Notes: generated by a model not told the origin, from the letters alone. DNA of 64,000 bases from Aquabacterium sp. A7-Y (GCF_026153205.1 NZ_JAPFBW010000031.1:22989-86988), one strand, 5' to 3'; counted from the stretch's first letter, positions 27,260-39,466 are shown. Made by a program: numbers and translations.

Positions 27260-27393
27260 CGCAATTCCTGCCAGACAAGGGGCAACTTACCTCATCGGGG
27301 GCTGCGCTCATAGCGTTCCATTCCGGGCTTGGGGTTTCGAGTCGATTCCTGTTGTCCATCCGGACAGTGTGTCGCCTGCGGCCGCACCCCGGC

Positions 27394-30350
<2,957 letters not shown>

Positions 30351-30749
30351 GAGAGGCATCTCCTTCTGGAAGGCGGATCAAGGAGAGTGACGAGCGCGCG
30401 GCCACACGCCGGCGCACGACCTGCGCGGCGCGGGCGGGCTGCAAGGATGGGGCCGGCGGCGCGGCCGCATAGCGGCCGCCTGTGGCAGCGGGCGGCCACA
30501 GGCGGCCGCCTCGATAGGGTGTCCTCTCCGACCCGGGTGATTGTTCAAAAGCCTGCCCGGGACGTCTGCCCCCGATCCGGCAAAACTCTGCATGCAGTTG
30601 CAAGCGTCTTGACGAGGCGCAATCGAGGCCCCGGGGTCCGAAGCCGGCCTGCGCACCGTGTGCAATAGGACCGGCCAGCGACGGCGGCGAGCGGCCACCG
30701 GGGGCGCCCCGCTGCCGCGGGTGCCACACGGCCCGCATAATCGCGCCCC
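30351..30749. other. divergent intergenic region with a long hairpin
   Basis: About 400 bases between the CAP lipoprotein and speD. The only marked structure is the inverted repeat at 30472-30509. No other gene is recognisable and no consensus promoter stands out. Confidence 0.45.
30472..30509. repeat. perfect 15-bp inverted repeat with 8-base loop
   Basis: Arms 30472-30486 and 30495-30509 are exact reverse complements, rich in GCGGCCGCC, and would form a very stable hairpin. It sits near the middle of the divergent region. With no T tract on either side it looks more like a regulatory or transcript-stabilising structure than a terminator. Confidence 0.6.
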
Positions 30750-31151
30750 ATGCAAGGCCTGCACCTCACCGCCGACCTGCTCGGCTGTCGGGCCGAGGCA
30801 CCCCTCATGACCGACCCGGAGGTCCTGCGCGCGCTGTGCCGACGCGAGGTCGAGGCCGCCGGGTTGCAGCCGGTGGGCGAGCTGTTCCACCGTTTCGCGC
30901 CGGCCGAGCCGGGCGGGCCTGCCGGCGTGACGGGCGTGGTGCTGCTGGCCGAGTCGCACCTGGCGGTACACACCTGGCCCGAGCTGGGCGGCGCGACCCT
31001 GGACGTGTATGTCTGCAATTTCGGCGCCGACAACCGCGAGCGCGCCGAGGCCCTGATGCAGGCCCTGGTGCTGGCCTTCGAGCCCGTCGAGGTGAGCCGC
31101 CAGCGATTGCAGCGCGGCCTGCCGGCGCGCGCTGCGCGCGAGCCGGCCTGA
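30750..31151 (+). CDS. speD: S-adenosylmethionine decarboxylase proenzyme
   Basis: Predicted 133 residues, the small class Ib (Thermotoga/Bacillus type) enzyme that makes decarboxylated AdoMet, the aminopropyl donor. Self-cleavage would occur between Glu68 and Ser69 in LLAESHLAVHTWPE. The processing His74 and the catalytic Cys89 (YVCNFG) keep the same spacing as Ser63/His68/Cys83 of Thermotoga SpeD. The gene faces the minus-strand cluster tail to tail with a 7-base gap. Its product would serve the spermidine-synthase-like protein encoded there. Confidence 0.92.
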   Translation: MQGLHLTADLLGCRAEAPLMTDPEVLRALCRREVEAAGLQPVGELFHRFAPAEPGGPAGVTGVVLLAESHLAVHTWPELGGATLDVYVCNFGADNRERAEALMQALVLAFEPVEVSRQRLQRGLPARAAREPA

Positions 31152-31158
31152 CAGCACT

Positions 31159-32769
31159 TCAGTGTCGCCGCCCGGCCAGTCGCCGTGCCACCTGCACGCC
31201 CCAGGTATAGGCCTCCTCGAACACCGAGTAGCCCGACAGGTCGGCGTGCGCGAAGCGCACCCGGCCACGCGCCTCGCCGAGGGCACGCAGCGCGGCACTG
31301 CCACGCAACCCGGGCACCGGGATGCTCATCGCGTGCCCATAGCGCATCAGGTCGGCCCGCTTCACCTTGTACGGCAGGTCGGGATGCACCGCGGCGAGGT
31401 CGGCGATGACACGAGCGGCCCAGACCCGCCAGTCCTCGTCCAGCAGCGCGGCGCGCTGCGCCTGCGGCAGCGCCCAGTAGGCCGACAGCACGGTCGGCCC
31501 GGGATGCGGCCGGGTGGACTGGTGCATCGCGTCGACATAACCCAGCGCACGCGGGTCGCCGCCCTGGCGCACGCTGTCCCAGGCGGGCGGCACGCTGCCG
31601 GGCCGCTCGACCAGCGGCTCGTCGAGCTGCAGGTTGGCGACCAGCCAGGGCGCGTGGCGCTGCCGTCGCGCCGCCTCCGTCAGGGCCGGCTCGCCACGCC
31701 GCAGCAGGCGCGCCGCGACGAACAGCGGGGTGGCCATCACCACCCGCCCGGCGCTCCACGCCTCGGCCTGCTGTTGCGCCTCGTTCCACGCCAACACCTC
31801 CACGCCGTGGCGGCCCTCCTCCACCGAGAGCACCGTGCGCCCGGCATGCAGGCGCTCGCCGAGCGGCCTCGCCAGGCGCTCGGCGAGCCAGGCATTGCCC
31901 TCGGGCCAGGTGAGCACCGCCTCGCGCTCGCCCTCGGCCTCGCCCGGCGCTTGAAAGCCGTGCCGGCTCGCGAAGTAGTGCAGTCCGGCCCAGGCCGAGA
32001 CCACCTCGGGCCCGGCGCCGTAGTCGTCGCGGCAGCAATAGTCGAGGTACCAGCCCAGCAATGGGTCGTCCAGCCCCTGGACCTGCAGCCAGTGGGCGAA
32101 GCTGACCGCATCGAGGGCCGCATGCGCCGCACTCCAGCCCGACCGGTGGGTCGGCATCGAGAAGGCAGCCTCGGCCGACGCTTCGCGCAACAAGGCGGCG
32201 AAGCGTCGGTACTGCGCCTGCGTGCGCGAGCCGTCCGGCGCTGGCGGCAGCAGCCCCTCGACCCAGCGGCCTTCATGGAACAGCCGCTCCTGTGGGCTGT
32301 GGCAGAGGTGGCGTTCGTCGTAAACGGTGCGCCCGGCACGCTGCTGCGACAGGCCCAGCGTTTCGAGCAGCTCGGCCACCTCGTGCGCCTCGGGCCCGGG
32401 CAGCGGCAGGTAGTGCGCGCCCAGCGGGCAGGCCATGCCGCCCATTGCGTGGCCGCGGCTGTTGCCGCCGCTGCGCTCCTCCAGCTCCAGCAGCTGGACG
32501 TCGTCGATCCCCGAGAGCGCCAGCTCGCGCGCCGCCGCCAGCCCGGCAATGCCGCCGCCGACCACCAGCACCGCCGCACGGCGCCGCACCGCGGGTGCGG
32601 GCAGCGCCCCGGACTTCGCCAGCTCGCGCACGCGATGGCCGCGCTCGACCGACACACCGACCCAGCCGCCCTCGAAGTCGGGCTGCGAGGGCCGCCGCGC
32701 GCAGCCCGACTGCACCAGCGTCAGGCTGGCGGCCGCGCCGCCGAGCAGGGCGCGGCGCGTCAGCGCCAT
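31159..32769 (-). CDS. FAD-dependent amine-oxidase-like oxidoreductase, exported
   Basis: Predicted 536 residues. The N-terminus LTRRALLGGAAASL with paired arginines resembles a Tat signal, and SGC at 21-23 resembles a lipobox, so a Tat-exported lipoprotein is possible. The dinucleotide-binding fold is VLVVGGGIAGLAAARELA (about 68-85) followed by LLELEERSGGNSRGHA, as in flavin amine oxidases. The substrate is unknown. In this polyamine cluster a polyamine or a modified amine is an obvious guess. The stop lies 16 bases before the neighbouring gene's reading region, suggesting it is the last gene of the minus-strand operon. Confidence 0.82.
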   Translation of the reverse strand: MALTRRALLGGAAASLTLVQSGCARRPSQPDFEGGWVGVSVERGHRVRELAKSGALPAPAVRRRAAVLVVGGGIAGLAAARELALSGIDDVQLLELEERSGGNSRGHAMGGMACPLGAHYLPLPGPEAHEVAELLETLGLSQQRAGRTVYDERHLCHSPQERLFHEGRWVEGLLPPAPDGSRTQAQYRRFAALLREASAEAAFSMPTHRSGWSAAHAALDAVSFAHWLQVQGLDDPLLGWYLDYCCRDDYGAGPEVVSAWAGLHYFASRHGFQAPGEAEGEREAVLTWPEGNAWLAERLARPLGERLHAGRTVLSVEEGRHGVEVLAWNEAQQQAEAWSAGRVVMATPLFVAARLLRRGEPALTEAARRQRHAPWLVANLQLDEPLVERPGSVPPAWDSVRQGGDPRALGYVDAMHQSTRPHPGPTVLSAYWALPQAQRAALLDEDWRVWAARVIADLAAVHPDLPYKVKRADLMRYGHAMSIPVPGLRGSAALRALGEARGRVRFAHADLSGYSVFEEAYTWGVQVARRLAGRRH

Positions 32770-32785
32770 CGCCGGCCTCCGGCCT

Positions 32786-34363
32786 TCATGGCAGCTGGCC
32801 CCACTCGCGCTCGAAGCTGCGCACCAGCACCTGGTTGGACAGGCGGTTCACCTCGGTCGGCACCCGCGCCATGTCGGGCGGGAAGTGCAGCATGGCCGGC
32901 AAGCCGTCGAGCGTCAGGAAACGCAGGCCCGGCGGCAATGCCTCGGGCCGCCGCCAGGGCCGGTGGCCGGCCAGCGTGAAGCCCCACTCGCCGAAGCTGG
33001 GCACGTGCACGTGATAGGGCGTGACCGAGAAGCCGACCGCTTCCAGGGTCGTTGCGACGGTCCAGAAACTCTCCCGCGCGATCAGCGGCGAGGTGGTCTG
33101 CACCACCAGGTAGCCGCCCGCGGCCAGGGCCTGGTCCACGCGCTGGTAGAAGCTGGTGGTGTAGAGCTTGCCCAGCGAGAAGTTGCTCGGATCGGGGAAG
33201 TCGATCACGATGACGTCATAACTTCCGCGCTGCGATTCCAGCCACAGGAAGGCGTCGGCGTTGATCACCTCGACGCGGGGCGAACGCAGGGCGCCGTCGT
33301 TGAGGCGGCTCAACAGCGGCTGCTCGCGGAACAGCCGGGTGACGTGGGCGTCGAGATCCACCAGCGTGACTTGTTCGACACCCGGGTACTTGAGGATCTC
33401 GCGCACCGCCAGCCCGTCGCCCCCGCCCAGCACCAGCACGCGGCGCGGCGCGCCGTGCGCCGCCATCGCGGGATGGACCAGGGCCTCGTGGTAGCGGTAC
33501 TCGTCACGCGAGTGGAACTGCAGGTTGCCGTTGAGGAACAGCCGCACGCCCGCCGGCCCGGCGGTCACCACCACCCGCTGGTAGGCGCTGTTCTCGCGCA
33601 GGATGACCCGGTCGCCGTAGAAGTGGTCCTCGGTCCAGGAGGTCAGCCGGTCGGCGCCCACCATCGCGGCGCACAGCACCCCGAACACGAGCGCGCAGGC
33701 CAGCGCATAGGCGCCCCAGCGGCGCAGCTCGGCGCGGAACAGCCACAAGGCCCAGATCGCCACCGCGGTGTTGAGCAGCCCGAACAACACCCCCGTGCGC
33801 ACCAGTCCCAGGTGGGGCACCATCAGCAGCGGGAAGGCCAGCGCGACGACCAGGGCGCCCAGGTAGTCGAAGGTCAGCACCTGGGAGACCAGCTCCCGCA
33901 AGGCATATCGCTCGCTGAAGTGGCGCTTGAGGATGCGCATGACCAGCGGGATCTCCAGCCCCACCAGCGCGCCCACCAGCAGCACCAGCGCATACAGCAG
34001 CACCCGGAAGGAGGCTGCCGCGCCCGCCGGCAGCAGGCTGTGGGCCACGAACAGCCCGGCCGGCAGCAGACCGCCGACCAGGCCGACGAGCAGCTCGATG
34101 CGCAGGAACTGCGCGATCAGCTGGCGTTCGACAAACCGCGACAGCCAGGAGCCCACCCCCATCGCGAACAGGTAGGTCCCGATGATGGTGGAGAACTGCA
34201 GCACCGAGTCGCCCAGCAGATAGCTGGCGAGCGCGCCTGCGGCCAGCTCGTAGACCAGGCCGCAGGCGGCGATGACGAACACCGAGGCCAGCAGCGCCAG
34301 CTCGGCCGGCGCGATGCGCCGAGGCGCTGCGGGAGGGCCGGCGCCAGGATCGGACAGAGACAA
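32786..34363 (-). CDS. membrane-anchored spermidine synthase-like protein
   Basis: Predicted 525 residues. The first 235 residues contain about seven membrane helices. The C-terminal half is a polyamine aminopropyltransferase-like methyltransferase fold: YQRVVV (261-266), DEYRYHEALVHP (287-298), the AdoMet-binding VLGGGDGLAVREIL (GGGDG 313-317), and DVIVIDFPDPSNF with the catalytic acidic pair. It would transfer an aminopropyl group from decarboxylated AdoMet made by SpeD, perhaps to a membrane-linked acceptor. The family is widespread, but its substrate is unproven. The start shown is TTG and is uncertain. It lies 13 bases after the DUF350 gene. Confidence 0.85.
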   Translation of the reverse strand: MSLSDPGAGPPAAPRRIAPAELALLASVFVIAACGLVYELAAGALASYLLGDSVLQFSTIIGTYLFAMGVGSWLSRFVERQLIAQFLRIELLVGLVGGLLPAGLFVAHSLLPAGAAASFRVLLYALVLLVGALVGLEIPLVMRILKRHFSERYALRELVSQVLTFDYLGALVVALAFPLLMVPHLGLVRTGVLFGLLNTAVAIWALWLFRAELRRWGAYALACALVFGVLCAAMVGADRLTSWTEDHFYGDRVILRENSAYQRVVVTAGPAGVRLFLNGNLQFHSRDEYRYHEALVHPAMAAHGAPRRVLVLGGGDGLAVREILKYPGVEQVTLVDLDAHVTRLFREQPLLSRLNDGALRSPRVEVINADAFLWLESQRGSYDVIVIDFPDPSNFSLGKLYTTSFYQRVDQALAAGGYLVVQTTSPLIARESFWTVATTLEAVGFSVTPYHVHVPSFGEWGFTLAGHRPWRRPEALPPGLRFLTLDGLPAMLHFPPDMARVPTEVNRLSNQVLVRSFEREWGQLP

Positions 34364-34376
34364 GCAGCGGGCCCCG

Positions 34377-34601
34377 TCAGCTCGAGATGGCCGCCGCGAC
34401 GATCACGGCGATGCCCAGGCACATGGCCGCCACGACGATGGCCAGCGCCAGGTTGCGCTTCTCGCAGATCTCGCCCCACAGGTCGTAGGGCGTGAGCTTG
34501 TCGATGATGATGAAGCTGATCCAGAAGATCAGCACGCCGATCAGCGCATAGAGCATGGAGCCGAAAAACACGGCCGGCTTGAGCCATTCGATGCCCATCA
34601 T
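34377..34601 (-). CDS. DUF350 small membrane protein (YjfL-like)
   Basis: Predicted 74 residues with two membrane helices (about 10-30 and 50-70) and a cytosolic loop IIDKLTPYDLWGEICEKRN that carries the charged DUF350 signature. DUF350 genes (yjfL in E. coli) are often found with PspA-like, SPFH and ATP-grasp or aminopropyltransferase genes, which is the context seen here. AGGAG lies 8 bases upstream of the start. Function is unknown; a role at the membrane with its neighbours is inferred. Confidence 0.85.
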   Translation of the reverse strand: MMGIEWLKPAVFFGSMLYALIGVLIFWISFIIIDKLTPYDLWGEICEKRNLALAIVVAAMCLGIAVIVAAAISS

Positions 34602-34643
34602 GGTGAGTCTCCTAGAAGAAAAGAATAAGTGAAGCAGACCGGC

Positions 34644-36242
34644 TCATTTGTGACTGCCGCCCCAGGAACCGCCGCCCGAGCCACCATAGGAGCCGCCGCT
34701 GGAGCGGTAGGAGGAGGAGCGCCGGCACTGCTGGTATTCGTAGCTCGATTCACCGAAGGTGGCGCGCACCTTGTCGCAGTCGTCGCGGTCGCTCCCCGAG
34801 GCCGCCAGCGCGATCAGCAGCACGATGACGAGGATGATCACGAGCAGCACCAGCAGCGGCTTCAGGCATCCCGAGCCCGAGCCGGATGCGGTCGGCGTCA
34901 CGTCGCGCCGCAGCGCCGCGGCCGCGCTGCCGGAGAGGCCGAAGGCCTTGGCAACCGCGTCCGAAGCCAGCGTCTCGCCGGCCGACCAGGTCACCTCACC
35001 GTCGCTGCGCTCGCGGTTCAGCCGCCTGCCGCCCGGCCCGATGTAGTCGGTGTTGACGCTGCGCTGGTCACGCTTCACGCGCCAGTAGAACTCACCCAGC
35101 ACATAGGTGGTCTTGGCCTTGTACGTGTACTGCTCGCGGTAGGTGGCCCCCTCATGGCTCGCCTCGCCGCCCTTGAGGCGCGGTGCACCGGTGATCGGCA
35201 CCACCCAGCTCCAGCCATCCTCGGCATCGACCAGGAACGCGAAACCCTCGGTGCGGTTGTACAGCAGGTACTCGCGCCAGAAAGTCTGCTCGTCCTCGTC
35301 GTCCTCCGGCAGGTCGCAGCGCTCCAGGTAGCCGACCACCTGCCAGCTGTGTTCGCCCAGCCGGCCCAGCTTGAGCCGGCCGCTGCGGCCGAGCGGCAGC
35401 AGCGGCTCCAGGCCGCTGTCGCCCGCGTTGTTCTGTTTGTAGTGCGCCAGGTCGCCGCCGACGCCCTTGGAGATGTCCACCACCGCCCGGCACTGGCCAC
35501 ACACCACCGACTGCGTGGTCCCAAGGCTGACCTCGATCGCCGAGCCGCAGCTCGGACACTCGACCCCGCGCGCCTTGAGCCTCTTCTCGGCCGCCGCCGC
35601 GTCCAGCCCGCTGATGGCCAGCTCCGACAAAGCGACCGAGCGACCCACCGACCAGAGCGGCCGGGCCGGGTCCGCGTAGTCCAGCGTGCCGACCTCGCCG
35701 GCTTCGTTGCGCAGGTCGACGACGGTGAAGCGGCCCTGCCGCTGCGGCGGCTGCGGCAGCTCGCCTTCGGCCGCCAGCAACTGCGCCTCGACCACCGAGG
35801 CGACCTGCCAGGCGCGCCCCGCCAGCGCCACCCGCTCGCCGGCGCGCAGCGCACCGGCCGCGGGCAAGGCCTCCGCCAGGCTCGCATCGAACGCCAGCAC
35901 ATAGCGGCCGTTGTCCTCGCTGAGCCAGCCGGAGCGGCCGTTGTCGAACAGCGCATGCCATTCGTTCCAGCTGCCTTCGGCATACCCGTACTGCAGCCGG
36001 CCGACCAGCGTGAAGCCGGTGCCCTGGAGGCGGCCGGAGGCGCCGAGGTGCAGCGGCGAGTGGTCGTCGAACAGCTCGGCGCTTTCGCCGATCTTGCGCA
36101 GCGCCTCGCCGTCGCGCACCAGGGTGCTGCGGCAGTAGCCGCAGACGGCACTGGCCGAGGCGGCCGAGCGGAACTCGACCGGCGCGCCGCAATTCGGGCA
36201 CAGCGCGCGCCAGACGCGCTGCGGAGTCGGGGAGGTGGCCAC
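34644..36242 (-). CDS. DUF4178 zinc-ribbon membrane protein
   Basis: Predicted 532 residues. Two zinc-ribbon CxxC pairs occur: CPNCGAPVEF with CGYC (about 15-36), and CPSCGSAIEV with CGQC (about 233-258). Each is followed by a DUF4178-type region: LVGRLQYGYAEGSWNEWHAL and VVGYLERCDLPEDDEDEQTF with REYLLYN. A single membrane helix (about 470-495, very rich in Leu/Ile/Val) and a Ser/Gly-rich tail (GGSYGGSGGGSWGGSHK) close the protein. The start is GTG. Function of DUF4178 is unknown; it regularly accompanies SPFH and DUF350 genes. Confidence 0.82.
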   Translation of the reverse strand: MATSPTPQRVWRALCPNCGAPVEFRSAASASAVCGYCRSTLVRDGEALRKIGESAELFDDHSPLHLGASGRLQGTGFTLVGRLQYGYAEGSWNEWHALFDNGRSGWLSEDNGRYVLAFDASLAEALPAAGALRAGERVALAGRAWQVASVVEAQLLAAEGELPQPPQRQGRFTVVDLRNEAGEVGTLDYADPARPLWSVGRSVALSELAISGLDAAAAEKRLKARGVECPSCGSAIEVSLGTTQSVVCGQCRAVVDISKGVGGDLAHYKQNNAGDSGLEPLLPLGRSGRLKLGRLGEHSWQVVGYLERCDLPEDDEDEQTFWREYLLYNRTEGFAFLVDAEDGWSWVVPITGAPRLKGGEASHEGATYREQYTYKAKTTYVLGEFYWRVKRDQRSVNTDYIGPGGRRLNRERSDGEVTWSAGETLASDAVAKAFGLSGSAAAALRRDVTPTASGSGSGCLKPLLVLLVIILVIVLLIALAASGSDRDDCDKVRATFGESSYEYQQCRRSSSYRSSGGSYGGSGGGSWGGSHK

Positions 36243-36364
36243 GGCGGGGGCGGATCCTGTCTTGTCAGTGGGTCAGGCCGGGGCAGCACGGCACGCCGGC
36301 CGCTGCTCGGCCCAGGCCCGCCGATGCTGGGCGGACCTTCGGGCACTGCCCCTGGTGTCGGCGC

Positions 36365-37408
36365 TCAGACGAGCTTCTTGAGCAGTTCCGCCTTCTTGGC
36401 CGAGAACTCTTCCTCGGTGAGGATGCCCTTGGCGCGCAGGTCGCCGAGCTTCTCCAGCGTGGCCATCACGTCCTCGGGCCGCACGGCGGGTGCGGCGGCC
36501 GGCGCCTGCTGAGCCGCTGCAGCCGGTGCGCCCTGCAGGCCCTGGCCCAGCTGCTGCGCCATCACCTGGCCCAGCGCGACACCGGCGCCCAGGCCCATGG
36601 CGTCGCCGGCGATGCCGCTGCCGCCGGCGCTGGCCGCCATCGTCGGGATCGCCTGGGCGGTCTGGTACTGCATGAACTTGTTCATGTCGTTGCCGACCAT
36701 GCCCATGCCGATCTTCTGGTCGAGGATCTTCTGCAGCTCCTCGGGCAACGAGACGTTCTGCAAGGTCACCGACTCCAGCTTCAGGCCCAGGGCCTCGAAA
36801 GCGGGGGCGGTCGCCTCGCGCAGGCGGTTGGCGAACATCACCTGGTTGGCTGCCAGGTCGAGGAAGGGCACGCCGCTGCCCGCCACCGCGTCGGAGATGT
36901 GCTGCAGCATCAATCCGCGCAGCTGGCCGTCGAGGTCCTCGACGGTGTAGGTTTCGCGCGTGCCCGAGACCTCGGTGTGGAAGCGCTTGGCATCGGCGAT
37001 GCGATAGGCGTAGTTGCCGAAGGCGCGCAGGCGCACCGCGCCGAAGTCCTTGTCGCGGATGGTGACCGGCTGGGTGGTGCCCCAGCGGCGGTCCACCTGC
37101 TGGCGGGTGCTGAAGAAGTAGACGTCGCTCTTGAAGGGCGACTGGAACAGCTTGTCCCAGTTCTTCAGGTAGGTCAGCACCGGCAGCGTCTGGGTCGTCA
37201 GCTTGTGCATGCCGGGGCCGAAGACATCGGCAGCCGCCCGGCCCTCGTTGACGAACAGCGCGATCTGCGACTCACGCACCGTCAGCGAGGCGCCGTACTG
37301 GATCTCGCGGTCAGCGACCGGGAAGCGCCAGGCCAGCACGCCATCACCCTGCTCGGTCCATTCGATGATGTCGATGAACTGCTTGCGGATGAAATCCATC
37401 AGAGCCAT
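36365..37408 (-). CDS. SPFH-domain protein with C-terminal SHOCT-like motif
   Basis: Predicted 347 residues. It begins MALMDFIRKQFIDIIEW with WRFPVADREIQYGASLTVRE, the start pattern of YdjI-like SPFH ('virion core protein') members that lack a membrane anchor. The SPFH core runs to about 235. An Ala/Gly/Gln-rich linker with MGLGAGVALGQVM follows. The last 40 residues, LEKLGDLRAKGILTEEEFSAKKAELLKKL, are a SHOCT-type short helical module often used for oligomerisation. SPFH proteins assemble scaffolds on membranes. As the first gene of the minus-strand cluster it probably organises the DUF4178, DUF350 and SpeE-like proteins. Confidence 0.85.
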   Translation of the reverse strand: MALMDFIRKQFIDIIEWTEQGDGVLAWRFPVADREIQYGASLTVRESQIALFVNEGRAAADVFGPGMHKLTTQTLPVLTYLKNWDKLFQSPFKSDVYFFSTRQQVDRRWGTTQPVTIRDKDFGAVRLRAFGNYAYRIADAKRFHTEVSGTRETYTVEDLDGQLRGLMLQHISDAVAGSGVPFLDLAANQVMFANRLREATAPAFEALGLKLESVTLQNVSLPEELQKILDQKIGMGMVGNDMNKFMQYQTAQAIPTMAASAGGSGIAGDAMGLGAGVALGQVMAQQLGQGLQGAPAAAAQQAPAAAPAVRPEDVMATLEKLGDLRAKGILTEEEFSAKKAELLKKLV

Positions 37409-37553
37409 GGCGGGGTCCCCTCGTATCGATTGGTCTGTACGTGCCGCAAATGATACTGGCTGGGGAACGGCCGGACCTCGCTGGAAAGCGGGGGAGTCGC
37501 GCAATACGACCGCGGGCTTCGGTGGCACCGAGCCGGCGGTCCGCGGCGCTCAA

Positions 37554-38930
37554 TCAATAGACTTCCAGCTCCCGGATCGAGAAGCCCCACTGGGTGGCCC
37601 GCTCGACGCCGTAGATCTTCACGTAGCGTGCGCTCGCACCGAGTCCGGTGATGTCGTTGGTCAGGCTGGTGTTGTTGCCTTTCTCCCAGATCGTTTTCCA
37701 GCTGCGGCCGTCGCTGGAGGTCTGCACCTGGAAGTAGCGCGCGTAAGCCGTCTCCCACACCACCCGCACCCGCCGGATGCGGCGTTCGCTGCCGAGATCC
37801 ACGTACAGGTGCTGGCGGTCGGCGTAGTCGGACGACCAGCGCGACTCGGTCTGCCCGTCCACGGCATTGGCGCCCGGGTAGCCCGGCTCGGTGGACGAGA
37901 CGGTCACCGGCCGGCCGCGGGCCAGGTTGCCCGCGCCCGCATCACCGCCCCAGCCCGGCATCTCGTCGCGGGTCAGCACGCGGTCGTGCTGGAAGGTGTT
38001 CTGGATCTCCCAGCTGCTGTTCTTCTCGAAGACCAGCTCGGCCCAGCCCATGAAAAAGGTCCAGCGCGGCTGCGCCGCCAGCTCCTGCGGCGTCGGCAGG
38101 CGCTGCATCTCGCCGATCGCGATGGGCTTGCCGCCGGAGGCCGCCACCAGCGCATCGTACTTGTCCTGGGTGTAGCCGCGGCCGTCGGTGCCGTAGACGT
38201 CGAGTGAGAGCAGGTCCCAGTAGTCGTTGCCGGGGTTGTAGCGGACCAGGTCCTCGCGCAGGGTCGCGAAGTCCTGCACGTTCCAGACCCATACCAGGTT
38301 GCTCAGGCCCTTGCGCTTCGTGAGGTAGTCGTGCACGTAGCGGTACAGGCGCGGCGTGCCGTTCGGCCCCGGCCGGCCGGCCCACCAGAAGACCGGCTGG
38401 TTCATCTCGTGGAAGGGTCGGAACAGCACCTCGACGCCGGCGTCCTCCAGCACCTGGAGGTGCGCCGCCAGGTCGTCCAGGCGCGAGCGCAGCACCTGGT
38501 TGAGCCAGCTGCCCTCGCTGAACAGCTGCTCCCACTCGGCATCCGACAGCTTGTGGTGCACCCCCTCGGTGTTCCAGCCGCAAGGCTCGGCCTTGGCCGG
38601 CGAGCAGGTGTGCCACATGATGTTGACCAGCGCGCCCTGGCTCCACTGCTGGCGCGCCTGAGCGATCATGGTGGCGCGGTGGGCGATGTCGTCGCCCGAG
38701 AACAGGAAGTCGCCGCCCCACAGCCCCGGGTAGCGGCCGGTGGTTTCCTTGATGCGCTCGGTCCAGCGCGCCGGATCGCTGTTGGGCTCACGGTTGTGCT
38801 GGCCCGCGACCGTCTTCTGCCCCGAGATGCTGTAGAGGTAGTTGAGCGACTTGAAGCGCGTCTGCCCGAAGGCGGCCGCCGAAAGCGACAAGGCCAAAAC
38901 GGCCAGCGCCGCCCGCGGAAGGAAGGCCAT
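37554..38930 (-). CDS. secreted GH26 glycoside hydrolase with F5/8 type C (discoidin-like) module
   Basis: Predicted 458 residues, signal peptide about 1-22. The catalytic (beta/alpha)8 domain (about 25-330) has the GH26 acid/base Glu175 in VLFRPFHEMN and the nucleophile Glu274 in IAIGEMQ. GH26 enzymes are mostly beta-mannanases. After a Gly-rich linker, residues about 335-458 form a discoidin/CBM32-like sugar-binding module: SSTEPGYPGANAVDGQTESR and YVDLGSERRIRRVRVVW. It probably degrades plant mannan or a related glycan outside the cell. GGAGAC precedes the start. It stands alone between two clusters. Confidence 0.9.
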   Translation of the reverse strand: MAFLPRAALAVLALSLSAAAFGQTRFKSLNYLYSISGQKTVAGQHNREPNSDPARWTERIKETTGRYPGLWGGDFLFSGDDIAHRATMIAQARQQWSQGALVNIMWHTCSPAKAEPCGWNTEGVHHKLSDAEWEQLFSEGSWLNQVLRSRLDDLAAHLQVLEDAGVEVLFRPFHEMNQPVFWWAGRPGPNGTPRLYRYVHDYLTKRKGLSNLVWVWNVQDFATLREDLVRYNPGNDYWDLLSLDVYGTDGRGYTQDKYDALVAASGGKPIAIGEMQRLPTPQELAAQPRWTFFMGWAELVFEKNSSWEIQNTFQHDRVLTRDEMPGWGGDAGAGNLARGRPVTVSSTEPGYPGANAVDGQTESRWSSDYADRQHLYVDLGSERRIRRVRVVWETAYARYFQVQTSSDGRSWKTIWEKGNNTSLTNDITGLGASARYVKIYGVERATQWGFSIRELEVY

Positions 38931-39058
38931 GCGTGTCTCCTGGTGACTTCAGAAGACGCGACTGTGCCAATGGCGGGCCCCCACACACAAACGAATTGAC
39001 CTGCCGTTACCTCGGACACGGCAGCGAGCAGTTTCCCGGTTTCCGTTACTCAGCCGAC

Positions 39059-39466
39059 TCAGCGGCTGTCCTGCCCGCGCACTGAGCTCTGGGTGTCGTC
39101 GGGACCGATGAGCTGGCCGACCACACGCTCCAGGTCGGCGGCCACCTGGGGCACCGACCTCAGCGCGTCGAGAACGTCGTCCACCAGGTTCTGGAACTCC
39201 ACGTCGTTGATCAGCGCGTGTCCCAGGCCCTCCAACAACAAGGACTCGACCAGCAGCCGCGAGACCAGGCGCCGGCGCTCTGCCGGCGTGCCCTGGAGCT
39301 CGCGCACGCGGCGCTTCAGCGTGGCGCCGAGCCGCTCCGCCGAGGCCGCACCTGCGGACGCCGGTGTCGCAGCCTCGCTGCGTGCCTGCCCGCGGCGCTG
39401 CACCGCCTTCTGCACGAGCAGTGCGATACGGGCCAGCGAGGCGGTGCCGTCGAGCGGGGAGACCAT
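39059..39466 (-). CDS. unknown protein at the end of the flagellar-type operon
   Basis: Predicted 135 residues, helical, no signal peptide or membrane segment. After an Ala-rich linker (about 30-45) it has a basic helix LKRRVRELQGTPAERRRL and an amphipathic region SRLLVESLLLEGLGHALIND. I do not recognise a family. It starts 18 bases after the upstream TPR gene on the same strand, so it is probably co-transcribed with the flagellar-type genes. A chaperone or export-related role is possible but unsupported by motifs. Confidence 0.6.
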   Translation of the reverse strand: MVSPLDGTASLARIALLVQKAVQRRGQARSEAATPASAGAASAERLGATLKRRVRELQGTPAERRRLVSRLLVESLLLEGLGHALINDVEFQNLVDDVLDALRSVPQVAADLERVVGQLIGPDDTQSSVRGQDSR

